64,000 bases of DNA from Actinomadura xylanilytica (GCF_030283145.1 NZ_JASNWE010000002.1:496001-560000), one strand, 5' to 3'. Positions 1 through 8,378 are shown, numbered from the stretch's first letter. The notes: generated from the letters alone by a model not told the origin. Translations and numbers: made by a program.

Positions 1-137
1 TGATCGCATGGTGCCGCGACCGGCTGGCGCACTTCAAGTGCCCGGTGTCGGTGGAGTTCGCCTCCGAACTCCCACGCACCACGACCGGCAAGGTGCTCAA
101 GCGCGAACTGCGCGCACGCTACGAGATCCCGGCATGA
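1..137 (+). CDS. Acyl-CoA synthetase (ANL superfamily), C-terminal end only
   Basis: Only the last 44 codons lie in the window; the frame enters from the left edge (first full codon at base 3) and stops with TGA at 135. The tail contains PRTTTGKVLKREL, the A10 motif of AMP-forming acyl-CoA synthetases, whose lysine (in TGK) contacts the adenylate. Such enzymes activate a carboxylic acid with ATP and CoA. The stop overlaps the ATG of the next gene (ATGA), so the two are probably translated together. Substrate cannot be judged from this fragment. Confidence 0.85.
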   Translation, partial: IAWCRDRLAHFKCPVSVEFASELPRTTTGKVLKRELRARYEIPA

Positions 138-1120
138 GCGGCGCGGACCTGGGGCTTTCCTTCGCGCCCCACAGCGGCCTCGCCCCCGCGGAGATCGGAC
201 GGCTCGCCGCGGAGGCCGAGCGAGCCGGCTTCAACGACATCTTCGTCGCGGAGGGGCACGGCGATGCGCTGGCATCGTGTCACCCGGTCATCACCGCCAC
301 CGAGCGGGCGAGGGTCGGCACCGCGGTCGCCAACGCGGCCCTTCGCCCTCCTGTGCTGGCCGCCAAGACCGCCGCGCTGCTCGACGACGTGTCGGGCGGC
401 CGGTTCCAGCTGGGGCTCGGCACCGCCAACGCGTTCATGAACAGCCGGTTCGGGGTCGGCCCCTCGCCTTCGCTCCAGATGATGAGCGAATACGTGCAGG
501 TGGTCCGTGCGGTGCTGGCCGGCAGCCCGGACGGGTTCACCGGCCGCCTCTTCCAGACCGGCCACGTGCCGCTGGACCGCCCGCCCGTCCGCGCGGACCT
601 GCCCATCCTGCTGGCCGCCATCGGTCCCAGGATGCTGGCGCTGGCCGGACGGATCGCCGACGGGGTGATCCTCAACCTCGTCTCGCCCCGCCAGGCCGGC
701 CGCGCCGTGCAGGCCGTCCGGACCGCCGCCGCGAGCGCCGGACGCGACCCCGCCGCGGTCCAGATCGTCTGCGTCGTCCACTGCTGCCCGTCCGACGACG
801 CCGAAGCCGCCGCGGCGGCCGCCCGCGCCGTCGTGCCGCGCTACGTGATGCACCCGGCGCTGGCCACGCCGCACGGCGCCGACCTGTCCAAGGCCCGCGC
901 CCTCACCGCGTCCGGCGACCGCGCCGGCGCCGCGGAACACGTCCCGCAGCAGGTCGCCGACGCGTTCGTCGCGCACGGCGACGCCGGCACCTGCCGGGCA
1001 CGCATCGCGCAGTACCGGGACGCGGGCGTCGACCTGCCCGTCCTGTTCCCCATGCCCGTCGCCGGCGACTGGACCTACGAACGCGTCATCGCCGATCTCG
1101 CCCCGCTCTCCCACCGCTGA
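134..1120 (+). CDS. LLM-class (luciferase-like) flavin-dependent oxidoreductase
   Basis: The 328-residue protein has the bacterial luciferase-like TIM-barrel pattern: an early GFNDIFVAEG strand, then AKTAALLDDVSGGRFQLGLG, which is the typical hallmark stretch of F420- or FMN-dependent LLM oxidoreductases. ATG at 134 is chosen because it overlaps the preceding stop as ATGA; the longer upstream reading frame is a frame shadow of the ligase. Together with the acyl-CoA ligase before it and the SnoaL-like protein after it, it probably acts on a CoA-activated acid or a related lipid. Cofactor (FMN or F420) and substrate are not visible. Confidence 0.85.
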   Translation: MSGADLGLSFAPHSGLAPAEIGRLAAEAERAGFNDIFVAEGHGDALASCHPVITATERARVGTAVANAALRPPVLAAKTAALLDDVSGGRFQLGLGTANAFMNSRFGVGPSPSLQMMSEYVQVVRAVLAGSPDGFTGRLFQTGHVPLDRPPVRADLPILLAAIGPRMLALAGRIADGVILNLVSPRQAGRAVQAVRTAAASAGRDPAAVQIVCVVHCCPSDDAEAAAAAARAVVPRYVMHPALATPHGADLSKARALTASGDRAGAAEHVPQQVADAFVAHGDAGTCRARIAQYRDAGVDLPVLFPMPVAGDWTYERVIADLAPLSHR

Positions 1121-1134
1121 CCCCGGAGGTCCCC

Positions 1135-1518
1135 ATGCAGCACGAACAGATCGTCGACCGGTTCTTCGCCGCCATCGAGGCCGGCGCGATCGACACCGTC
1201 CAGGACATCTACGCGCCGGACGCCGTCATCTGGCACAACGACGACCTCGTCGAGCAGACGGTCGAGGACAACCTCAAGGTCCTGGCCGGCCTGCACCGCG
1301 CGGTGTCGGGCATCAGCTACGAGATCGTTCGCCGCGCCGCGCTCGCGGACGGAGTCCTGCAACAGCACGTGCTCCGCGGCCGGCTCCCCGACGGCACCGC
1401 CGTCGCCCTGCACTGCGCGATGTACCTGCAGATCCGGGACGGCCACATCACCCGTGTCGACGAGTACCTCGACTCCGCCGCCCGCGGCCCCATCCGCAGG
1501 GCCCGCGAGAGCGTCTAA
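1135..1518 (+). CDS. SnoaL-like / NTF2-fold protein
   Basis: A 127-residue protein starting MQHEQIVDRFFAAIEAG and containing YAPDAVIWHND, the usual beginning of the SnoaL/NTF2-like cone fold that binds small hydrophobic ligands or acts as a cyclase or isomerase. ATG at 1135 has a good GGAGG 6 bases upstream and starts 14 bases after the oxidoreductase stop, so the two share a transcript. Acidic and histidine residues in the pocket (HNDD, VDEY) are compatible with catalysis, but no specific reaction can be assigned. Confidence 0.8.
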   Translation: MQHEQIVDRFFAAIEAGAIDTVQDIYAPDAVIWHNDDLVEQTVEDNLKVLAGLHRAVSGISYEIVRRAALADGVLQQHVLRGRLPDGTAVALHCAMYLQIRDGHITRVDEYLDSAARGPIRRARESV

Positions 1519-1527
1519 ACCGTGGTT

Positions 1528-1593
1528 CAACGCCCGGCCCGGCGTCCTCGCCTGGCGGCTGTGTTTCCAACGCCCGGCCCGGCGTCCTCGCCT
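1528..1593. repeat. Two direct 26-bp repeats just after the SnoaL-like gene
   Basis: A 26-bp sequence beginning CAACGCCCGGCCCGGC occurs at 1528-1553 and again, unchanged, at 1568-1593 (offset 40). It lies ten bases after a stop codon in a 262-bp non-coding gap. The rest of the gap (1594-1780) shows no gene. Function unknown; it may be a simple tandem duplication. Confidence 0.7.
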
Positions 1594-1780
1594 AGGGCTC
1601 GGACACCGACCGTGCTTGGGCGAGCGCTGCATCGCTCCGCGATCTGGCCGATGGGGCTCGCCTCCGGCTTCGCCCCACCGGCCAGGCAACGCGCTCGCGC
1701 GACGACCGAGGCAATTTGAGACAGACCCTAGGACTCCGGTGCCTCCGGCTGGAGGGCCCCGCCGGGAATCTGCGCCGCGC

Positions 1781-1966
1781 CTAACTCGACCTGCGGCCTC
1801 TACGGTGGTCAAGCCAGACGAAGAGAGCGTTAGAGGCCCTGACCGCGAAGGAAGGGTCGCCGCCACCGCTCAGCGACTGCGTGCTGATGAATTCCGCGTT
1901 GGGATTCCGGCGTCGTTCGTACTCGGCGTTGCTCTGCCCAGGAAGGCGCTTCTCGGTTGCGGTCAT
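1781..1966 (-). CDS. Small hypothetical protein (61 aa)
   Basis: A short frame starting MTATEKRLPGQSNAEYERRR, ending TAG at 1781-1783. The ATG at 1966 has a good GGAGG six bases upstream, which is the main reason to list it. It starts 49 bases after the kinase-propeller stop and in another frame, so it could be a downstream operon member. It is basic, contains a short hydrophobic run near the end, and matches no family I recognise. It could also be chance coding. Confidence 0.35.
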   Translation of the reverse strand: MTATEKRLPGQSNAEYERRRNPNAEFISTQSLSGGGDPSFAVRASNALFVWLDHRRGRRSS

Positions 1967-2015
1967 CGCCCCTCCACGGTGCGCAGACCACATGAGGGCC
2001 GCCGTCCCCTGCTGG

Positions 2016-2870
2016 TCACTGAGATCTGGCCGGGCGAACTCCATTCGGAAGCGGGCGGTGTCTACCCAGATCTTCCCAGTCGGACCAGTCGCCGTCCCGC
2101 GCGACCTGCCACACATGCCATAGATGACCGTTCACGCCGCGAACGAAGACCTCGATCCGTCCATCGGCTGAACTGTGCGCAGCGGGGTCGCCAGCCACCA
2201 GCAGCAGGTCACCATTCGGAAGCGGACGGTCCCTGCTGAGGTTCTGCCAGCCAGACCAATTACCATTCCGCGCAACCTGCCACACATGCCACAGATGACC
2301 ATCCGCACCCCGAACGAACACCTCGATCCGCCCATCCGCCGAACCGTGCGCAGCCGGATCGCCAGCCACCACCAGCGGGCCATCATTCGGAAGCGGGCGA
2401 TATCCGCTCACATCTTCCCAGTTAGACCAGCCGCCGTCCCGCGCGACCTGCCACACATGCCATAGGTGATCGTCCGCGCCGCGAACAAACACCTCGGTCC
2501 GCCCATCCGCCGAACTGTGCGCAGCGGGGTCACCGGCCACCTCCAGCACGTCACCATTCGGAAGCGGCCGGTGTCTAACCAGATCTTCCCAATCAGACCA
2601 GTCACCGTCCCGCGCGACCTGCCACACATGCCATAGGTGATCGTCCGCGCCGCGAACAAACACCTCGATCCGCCCATCCGCCGAACTGTGCGCAGCGGGG
2701 TCACCGGCCACCTCCAGCACGTCACCATTCGGAAGCGGCCGGTGTCTAACCAGATCTTCCCAATCAGACCAGTCACCGTCCCGCGCAACCTGCCACACAT
2801 GCCACAGACGACCGTCCACACCCCGAACGAACACCTCGATCCGCCCATCCGCCGAACCGTGCGCAGCCGG
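2016..2870 (-). repeat. Five tandem 171-bp coding repeats (propeller blades)
   Basis: The 3' half of the kinase gene is five in-frame 171-bp units. Most differ at scattered sites, but the stretch 2530-2615 is base-for-base repeated at 2701-2786, and 2448-2500 recurs at 2619-2671, so blades 2 and 3 look like a recent duplication. Such identity invites recombination that changes blade number. Confidence 0.85.
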
Positions 2871-3713
2871 GTCGCCAGCCACCGCCAGCAGGCCGCTCGG
2901 CATGAGCACGGTCGCTTTGGAGGAATCCGCGAAATGGTCCAGAATCTCGGTGAGACCGGGCCGTAGCCTCGGGTCTTTGGCCAGGCAGTCGCCGACCAGA
3001 CCGGTGAGGTGGGAAGGGAGCCGGGTCAGGTCGGGGGTTTCGTGGACAATCCGGTAGACGATCGTTCCCGCCGGCCCTGTGCCGAAGGGGCCGTGTTCGG
3101 TTGCGGCGAATGTGAGTACCGCTCCCAGCGCGAACACGTCGCTGGGCGGCCCGACCTCTCGTCCGTCCGCCTGTTCGGGCGACATGTACCCGGGAGTCCC
3201 GAGCATGGTGGTCGAGGTATGGGCGTCATCCAGCGCACGGGCGATACCGAAGTCGATGACGCGGGGACCGTCGGCGGCGAGGATGATATTGCCGGGCTTG
3301 AGGTCGCGGTGCACAAGACCCTCATGGTGGATCGCGGCCAGTCCCTCCGCCAGTCCCGCTCCCAACGCGCTGAGCGCATCGTCGGCCAACGGCCCGTGTT
3401 CACGGACGGCTTGTTCAAGCGACAGGCCAGGGATGAACGCCGTGGCCAACCACGGGGAGTGCGCTGTGGTATCGGCGTCGACCACTTGGGCAGTGTAGAA
3501 ACCGCCAACTCGCCGGGCCGCTTCCACCTCCTTGGTGAACCGGCGCCGAAACCCGGTGTCCTCGGCCAGTTCCGGGCGCACCACCTTGACCGCGACCGGC
3601 CGCCCACCTTGAGATCGGCCCAGGAACACCAGTCCCATCCCGCCTCCGCCCAGCCTCCCCTCCAGCCGGTATGGGCCCACCATGCCCGGATCACCCGGCC
3701 GCAACGGCTCCAT
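2016..3713 (-). CDS. Ser/Thr protein kinase fused to PLL-type beta-propeller repeats
   Basis: A 565-residue protein. Residues 10-265 form a Hanks-type kinase: glycine loop GRLGGGGMG (19-27), ATP lysine in VAVKVV (43), catalytic HRDLKPGN (Asp137), DFG (Asp154) and GTPGYMSPEQ. From about residue 282 it carries five 57-residue repeats with DGRIEVFVRG..LWHVWQ, the pattern of PLL-like (DUF346-type) lectin propellers. No transmembrane segment separates the two parts, unlike most actinobacterial PknB-type kinases, so the protein appears cytoplasmic. ATG at 3713 follows GGGGAGG; the longer frame reaching 3956 has no such signal. Known PLL propellers often have more blades, so five may mean loss or dimer closure. 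The last repeat ends in an unrelated PARSQ tail. Confidence 0.85.
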   Translation of the reverse strand: MEPLRPGDPGMVGPYRLEGRLGGGGMGLVFLGRSQGGRPVAVKVVRPELAEDTGFRRRFTKEVEAARRVGGFYTAQVVDADTTAHSPWLATAFIPGLSLEQAVREHGPLADDALSALGAGLAEGLAAIHHEGLVHRDLKPGNIILAADGPRVIDFGIARALDDAHTSTTMLGTPGYMSPEQADGREVGPPSDVFALGAVLTFAATEHGPFGTGPAGTIVYRIVHETPDLTRLPSHLTGLVGDCLAKDPRLRPGLTEILDHFADSSKATVLMPSGLLAVAGDPAAHGSADGRIEVFVRGVDGRLWHVWQVARDGDWSDWEDLVRHRPLPNGDVLEVAGDPAAHSSADGRIEVFVRGADDHLWHVWQVARDGDWSDWEDLVRHRPLPNGDVLEVAGDPAAHSSADGRTEVFVRGADDHLWHVWQVARDGGWSNWEDVSGYRPLPNDGPLVVAGDPAAHGSADGRIEVFVRGADGHLWHVWQVARNGNWSGWQNLSRDRPLPNGDLLLVAGDPAAHSSADGRIEVFVRGVNGHLWHVWQVARDGDWSDWEDLGRHRPLPNGVRPARSQ

Positions 3714-3754
3714 CCAGAGACACCTCCCCGAGAAACACCCATCTCTCAAGCAAG

Positions 3755-3815
3755 TTGAGATCATCTCAAACCGCTCATCTTCGGGAGAAGCATCTCGACG
3801 TACCTTGTCGAGATG
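3755..3815. promoter_or_regulatory. Two inverted repeats upstream of the kinase gene
   Basis: TTGAGAT-C-ATCTCAA (3755-3769) is a perfect 7-bp inverted repeat. CATCTCGAC-GTACCTT-GTCGAGATG (3791-3815) is a perfect 9-bp inverted repeat with a 7-base spacer. Both share GAGAT/ATCTC half sites, and another ATCTC lies at 3741-3745. They sit 42-102 bases upstream of the kinase start, in the position of operators for a dimeric regulator. The regulator is not identified. Confidence 0.5.
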
Positions 3816-4163
3816 CGGTGTCATCGCCGTCGTCCAGCGTCCAGTCGGCTCGACAAGCCCTCGTGGATCGGCTCCGAGAGCTGAGGCTGGACGCTGGACC
3901 GACGAGACGCGAGCCGTCCCGCGCGTGTGGCCGGCACGAGTCCAGGAGCTCTGCATCGGATGCGTCCGCCGACGAAGCAGAGGGCGCCGCCTACCCCTGC
4001 ATACGGCGACGGCACGTCTTGCGCGAAGGAGGCCGCCGCTTCGAGTTACGTCCAGGCGTTCGGGGGGCTGTCAGCGATGGCGGTCCGCGGTGTAATGGCG
4101 CGGAGTCTCCTGGCCTCGGCGATTGAAGCGCTGAGATTCCGGCTTTAGCGGGCCGAGCCGCGG
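3816..4163. other. Non-coding gap, nothing convincing seen
   Basis: Between the putative operators of the kinase and the stop of the CU044_5270-like remnant. Open frames here are short, lack ribosome binding sites and read like shadows. I see no RNA gene or terminator hairpin. Confidence 0.4.
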
Positions 4164-5514
4164 TCAGGGGAGGGCGGGGACCTTCGGGCCAGCGTCGGTC
4201 CATCCGACCTGGAGGTAGACCTGCCCGGCAGGTACGCCGGGAATGCCCGGGACGGTGCGCGACGTCACCAGCACGAGCGAGGACCTCGTGTCGATGATCA
4301 TCTTGTCGGCGGTGCCGCCCCGGCCCTTGGTGCGCACCTCGACCCCCTTGCGGCCGCGCTCGTCGGTGACCTTGCCGCCGACGGTGACTCCGGGCATGGC
4401 GGCGAGCACCCGGTAGGCGGCGGCGCGCACCTTCGGTTGTGCGGGGAGATGGGAGAGCAGGTCGGTCAGGCAGCCCTGCACGAGCTGGTCCCTGGAAAGG
4501 GACCCCGGAACGGGCTTCTCGGGCGGAAGCATCCGGCTGAGGGTGTTCTTCAGCGCAGCGGGGTCGGTCGGCAGTGCCTGAACCTGCTTGAGCGACATCC
4601 CCTTGTCGCAGAGCAGGAAGGCATCGGTGCCGGAGTCCTTCTCCAGCCGGGCGGGGAGACGCTCCCCGTTCGGCTTGCCGTCCTTCCGCCAGGCGACCCC
4701 GTCCTTGGCGGACATGGGCACGCTGTCGAGCCCGCGGGATCCCATCCAGGTCTGGCCGTCCGGCCTGGCCCACTGCTCGTTGACCTGCTGGCTGACCAGC
4801 CAGTAGTCCTGCCCGTTCCGCAGCATGTGGATGGCGCGCTTCTGCAGCTTGCGGACGTGCCAGTACTTCCCGGTGGCCGTCGCGGCCTCAGCCTGCTCGG
4901 CGGCGGTGAGCAGCACGGTCTGGGCCGACATCGGCTCCACGGTGGTGGGATCGGGCGCGGGGGACACGGTGCGGAGCCCAGCGTCACAACGCCCGCGACG
5001 GCGGCAGCCGTGGCGGCCAGGCCGAAGCCGCTCCACAGGACGGGACGCCGCCAGGCGGGGCGGGCGGGGCGTTCCGGCTCCCGCATCCCGTTGACGAGCT
5101 CGCGGGCAGGGCCAGCGCGCGAGCGAGCCGCGGCTGCATGTCATCGGAGGCCACCACGTTGAGGACGCGGTCCTCGTGGCCGTCCGTCGGGGGTTCGGCG
5201 CCGAGCCGGGCCAGGGCCCGGTAGCGGCGCGTCTCGGTCCGGCGGTGCTGGGCGATGAGGTTGGTCGCGATGCCGAACAGCCAGGGGCGGACCGTCCCGC
5301 GGGCCGGATCGAAGGCTGCGCGGCGGCGGAACGCGGTGAGGAACGTCTCGGCGACGACGTCGTCGGCCGCCTGCGTACCGAGGCGTCCCGCGACATAGCG
5401 GTGGACATCGGCGAAGTACCGGTCGTAGACGGCGGTGAAGCTGTCACTGTCGCGGACGGACGCGGCGAGCAGCGCCGCGTCGTCCGCCCGGTCGGTCTCG
5501 GGCGGGGCGGTCAC
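4164..5514 (-). pseudogene. Deletion fusion of an ECF sigma factor and a CU044_5270-type protein
   Basis: From GTG 5514 the frame encodes ECF sigma region 2 (FTAVYDRYFADVHRYV, then AADDVVAETFLTAF and PWLFGIATNLIA), but after RLARALALP the reading breaks. Region 4 is missing. The next frame gives RELVNGMREPERP and a single hydrophobic segment (WSGFGLAATAAAVAGVVTLG), the N-terminus of a CU044_5270-type membrane protein. A second frame change near 4960-4990 leads into a long intact C-terminal part (MSAQTVLLTAAEQAEAATATG to 4164). The intact equivalent pair lies at 46271-48075, sigma gene first. The simplest reading is a deletion joining the two genes, plus a frameshift. Sequencing error at the second break cannot be excluded; region 4 loss cannot be explained that way. 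Confidence 0.65.
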
Positions 5515-5625
5515 TCAGCCGCCCCTTGCGTGGGGTCGGGCATCAGGCACCTCCAGGGGGGATCGTCATCCCCTACTCCGCCGGACCCTGGTTTCGCTTT
5601 CGCACCCGCCTCGACAAACTTTCGC

Positions 5626-5651
5626 GGACGCGGCGTCCGGACGCGGCGTCC
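5626..5651. promoter_or_regulatory. Tandem pair of 13-bp palindromes
   Basis: GGACGCGGCGTCC, a perfect palindrome around a central G, is present twice head to tail (5626-5638 and 5639-5651). It lies 112 bases upstream of the sigma remnant start. Another inverted repeat, GGGGAT-CGTC-ATCCCC, is at 5558-5573. They could be operators of the former sigma gene. Confidence 0.35.
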
Positions 5652-5783
5652 GGGCGGTGGACGTCCGTTTGACCTCGGGGTGCGTGGGTGCTGAGAGATA
5701 CCGCTCTTACCGGTACAGAGGCAGACCGGTTCGGTACAGGTCAGCGAAGGCGAGCTCGGCGGGATCCGCGAACCGGGGTGTGA

Positions 5784-5945
5784 TCAGGGCCGCCGGGACG
5801 GGAGCACGCAGAACTCGTTGCCCTCCGGGTCGGCGAGGACGACCCAGGGGGCATCGGCGGGCTGGCCGACGTCGGTGCGGGTGGCGCCGAGGTCGATGAG
5901 GCGTTCGACCTCGGCTCCCTGGTCGTCGGGGGGGCGGAGTCCACG
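5784..5945 (-). pseudogene. Glyoxalase/VOC-family protein, C-terminal fragment
   Basis: The frame ending at 5784 reads EVERLIDLGATRTDV..PADAPWVVLADPEGNEFCVL, the last third of a VOC-family (glyoxalase/bleomycin-resistance fold) protein, including the DPEGNEFCV strand with its metal-site glutamate. Upstream of about 5945 the similarity stops and no start or N-terminal module exists, so this is a truncated remnant. It lies in a stretch holding several broken genes. Confidence 0.6.
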
Positions 5946-6035
5946 GTCTTGCTCACGCCAACGTTTACAACGGCCTCGGACGAGGCCGGACCGTGTTGGA
6001 TGCGCCGTGGACCTACCCAAATGCAGATTCGGCCC

Positions 6036-6737
6036 TCACATGTCGTACCGACCTTGTAGACGCGCGGCGAGGCGATTCCGGAGCGGCTCGTAGTCGTGCT
6101 CGGGGAACAGGGCCGGCAACACTTCGAGCATGTCCTCCAGTCGCCTCCGCACGGACGCGAACTCCTCTTCACCCAGTGGCGCCTGGGTGAAGAGGAGCTG
6201 CCACATGAAGGCGCCCTTGGTCGTCTGCAAGGTGTTCAGGTACTCGCGATAGCCGATGTCCAGCTTCCAGTCGCCGTATTGCCGGTCGGTCCACCAGATC
6301 TCGGGCTCGCCCCCGCCCGGAAGCAGCCGCAGCCCGACGATCTGGCCCGTTCCCGTGTACGGGTGAACGTCGATGACGCGCAACTGCGAGGCCGGGAATT
6401 CCCCGTCATCGTCGCCCCAGGGTTCGATCTCATCGATCGCCGGGGGCCCTGCCCGTCCGATGTGACCCACGAAGAACTCCCCGGCGACCCTGGCTTTCGC
6501 GGCCACGGTCTGCCACTGGCGGCCGAGCCCATGGAATCGCAGCTGGCACTGGCCCAGTCCGGCGGGCGCGGTCACCTTCTGGGGGTGCACGAGGGTCTCC
6601 CACGCGGCGGCGGCATCGGCGAGCCCGGTGTCGAACTCACCTTCGTGACGCTGAAGGACCTCGATCCCCGGATGGTCGTCCAGGTCTTCGCAGACCTTGC
6701 GCCATCCGGCCTCGTACGCCGTCAGTTCCGCCATCAC
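6036..6737 (-). CDS. Hypothetical protein (233 aa), possibly SMI1/KNR4-like
   Basis: An intact frame with GTG at 6737 directly followed by ATG at 6734; neither has a strong ribosome binding site. The protein is soluble, acidic and tryptophan-rich, with segments such as GLRLLPGGGEPEIWWTDRQYG and FMWQLLFTQ. The layout (alpha-helical start, strands carrying bulky aromatics, helical end) recalls SUKH/SMI1 proteins, and its neighbour on the same strand does contain a SMI1/KNR4 region, but I cannot name a family with confidence. No signal peptide or membrane segment. Confidence 0.6.
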   Translation of the reverse strand: MMAELTAYEAGWRKVCEDLDDHPGIEVLQRHEGEFDTGLADAAAAWETLVHPQKVTAPAGLGQCQLRFHGLGRQWQTVAAKARVAGEFFVGHIGRAGPPAIDEIEPWGDDDGEFPASQLRVIDVHPYTGTGQIVGLRLLPGGGEPEIWWTDRQYGDWKLDIGYREYLNTLQTTKGAFMWQLLFTQAPLGEEEFASVRRRLEDMLEVLPALFPEHDYEPLRNRLAARLQGRYDM

Positions 6738-6813
6738 GTACCGCCCGCCATCCCTTGATCAACTGGCTGGGCGGAACGATACAGGGAGACCGCGAGTCCT
6801 TCCGGAGCCCAGG

Positions 6814-8301
6814 TCAGGGGTTCAGGTCGCCGACGTGATGCTCGGCGGCGGCGCCGAACCGGAGTACCCAGGCGTGCGCCTCGTGCGGTGAGGGGTCGCC
6901 GCCTAGGGCGATAGCCGCGAATGAGGGCTCCTTGGCGCCTTGCCACAGATCCTGCCACTGCTCGTACCGGAGACAGAGGTAGAGCACCCCGTTCAGCTCG
7001 GCGAGCGTCTCGATGCCGCGGACGTCGGCACGGGAGAGGTCGAGCCCTTGGAGCCGGGGAAGGGTGCGCAGGACGTCCAGGTCGACGGGGTGGTCCGAAA
7101 CGAGCCGGAGGGCCTCGACAGAGGTGTCGCACAGGGCCGCGAGGTCGTGGGCATCGCCGGTCAGCGTCACGTGCCGCATCGCGTCCCTCCCGGGTGCGCC
7201 GCCCTCACGCGGCAGCCCGATGTCGATGTGCAGGTAGAGGTCGAGATCCTCGCGTTCGAGGTCTTCTTCGTCCAGGTACCGGTTCAGGACGTCGAGGTCG
7301 ATGTCCTCCGGGTCGAGATCTTCGAGGGCTTCGAGGTCGGGATCGTGGGTGCGGAGGGTGTAGTCGCCGCGCTCAAGCGCCTCGACGTGGCGTCGCAGCA
7401 GCGTGGTGACGGAGTCGGCGACGTACACAGCCCCGTAGCCCTTGCTGATGTGGACGACCTGACCGGGACGTCCGGACGGGCCAGGGTCCAGGTCCACGGC
7501 AAGGAAGTCTCCGCCGGTGTTGGTGGCGAACCGGACCCACCCGTCGCGGTGCACCGACTGCCGCACCGCTCCCCGCGGAACAGAGTCGGCGACGCGCCAC
7601 CAGGGATCGCCCGTCCACGTCAGTGTGGGAGACCAGACGCGGGACCGGTCGAGCGTGTGCTCCAGCGCGAACCAGGTCTGGTTCCCCAAGAGCATGCCTT
7701 CGTCGCTCTCGCCGTCGGCCTCGCCGTAGAGGGCCATCAGATCGGACGGCAGCGCGGCGCCGTTCTCCCGCGGGAGCCGTGCCCGGACGGCCGCGTCGAG
7801 CGGTGGATGAAGGTCGTGCTCTCGCCCGAGGATCCCGGCGCGAAGGCGGAGGTACTCGCGGAACAGCCGGACGGCCTCGTCCGGATCACCCGCGAACGTC
7901 GGGTCGGCGGGCCCTTCCTGCTCATCGCCCGGTTCGGCCGGGAGATTGCCGGGCTCGAGCACCAGCAGCAGCCGATCGGGGCCCGAGACGGGGCGCTCGG
8001 CCGCCGGGCTGGTGAAGGCCTCGAACCGGCCGGACGGCTCGACGACCAGGTCGAGGTCGAGCCGGCCCGGCGCCACTTCGCCGAAGTAGAACGTCCAGTT
8101 CGGGTCACCGACGATGTCCACGTCCATCCCGGTGGTGCTGCCGTTGGGCCGGTCGTACCAGGCGGCGTGAACGGCCGAGCCGGTTCCGCTCCCCGATGCC
8201 CGCACCCGTCCGCGCCGCCATCCCTCCGGTGCGGCCTCGGCGACCTTACGAGCCAGGTGCTCGAGAAGCTGGGCATGGGTGATATCTCGTCGACGCGTCA
8301 T
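6814..8301 (-). CDS. SMI1/KNR4 (SUKH)-domain protein
   Basis: A 495-residue soluble acidic protein. Residues about 185-330 look like a SMI1/KNR4 domain: LPSDLMALYGEADG, then WVRFATNTGGDFLAVDLDP and a closing VADSVTTLLRRHVEALERG. The N-terminal 150 residues (HAQLLEHLARKVAEAAPEGW) form a domain often attached to such proteins in streptomycetes; the C-terminus has a DLEALEDLDPEDIDLD acidic run and leucine-rich-like strands (LDLSRADVRGIETLAELNG). SUKH proteins often act as immunity partners of polymorphic toxins or as general regulators. No toxin gene is adjacent, so an immunity role is only a possibility. It is 76 bases upstream of the preceding gene on the same strand. Confidence 0.7.
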   Translation of the reverse strand: MTRRRDITHAQLLEHLARKVAEAAPEGWRRGRVRASGSGTGSAVHAAWYDRPNGSTTGMDVDIVGDPNWTFYFGEVAPGRLDLDLVVEPSGRFEAFTSPAAERPVSGPDRLLLVLEPGNLPAEPGDEQEGPADPTFAGDPDEAVRLFREYLRLRAGILGREHDLHPPLDAAVRARLPRENGAALPSDLMALYGEADGESDEGMLLGNQTWFALEHTLDRSRVWSPTLTWTGDPWWRVADSVPRGAVRQSVHRDGWVRFATNTGGDFLAVDLDPGPSGRPGQVVHISKGYGAVYVADSVTTLLRRHVEALERGDYTLRTHDPDLEALEDLDPEDIDLDVLNRYLDEEDLEREDLDLYLHIDIGLPREGGAPGRDAMRHVTLTGDAHDLAALCDTSVEALRLVSDHPVDLDVLRTLPRLQGLDLSRADVRGIETLAELNGVLYLCLRYEQWQDLWQGAKEPSFAAIALGGDPSPHEAHAWVLRFGAAAEHHVGDLNP

Positions 8302-8378
8302 CCAGGGGTCTTAACAGCCGCCACCGACATCTGGGGCACGGATTCACCACATTCGTCCGTCCGTCTCAGTCGACGGCG

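Noticed and set aside
119..1114. 331-codon open frame on the minus strand
   Set aside because: It is the antisense shadow of the luciferase-like gene; high GC leaves opposite frames open. Its protein has no fold-like pattern.
1454..2239. 261-codon plus-strand frame after the SnoaL-like gene
   Set aside because: Runs out of the SnoaL gene in another frame, over repeats and the antisense of the propeller; no domain.
2175..2966. Regular repeats read at first as a possible CRISPR or minisatellite array
   Set aside because: The 171-bp units are in-frame coding blades of the kinase; there are no short spacers.
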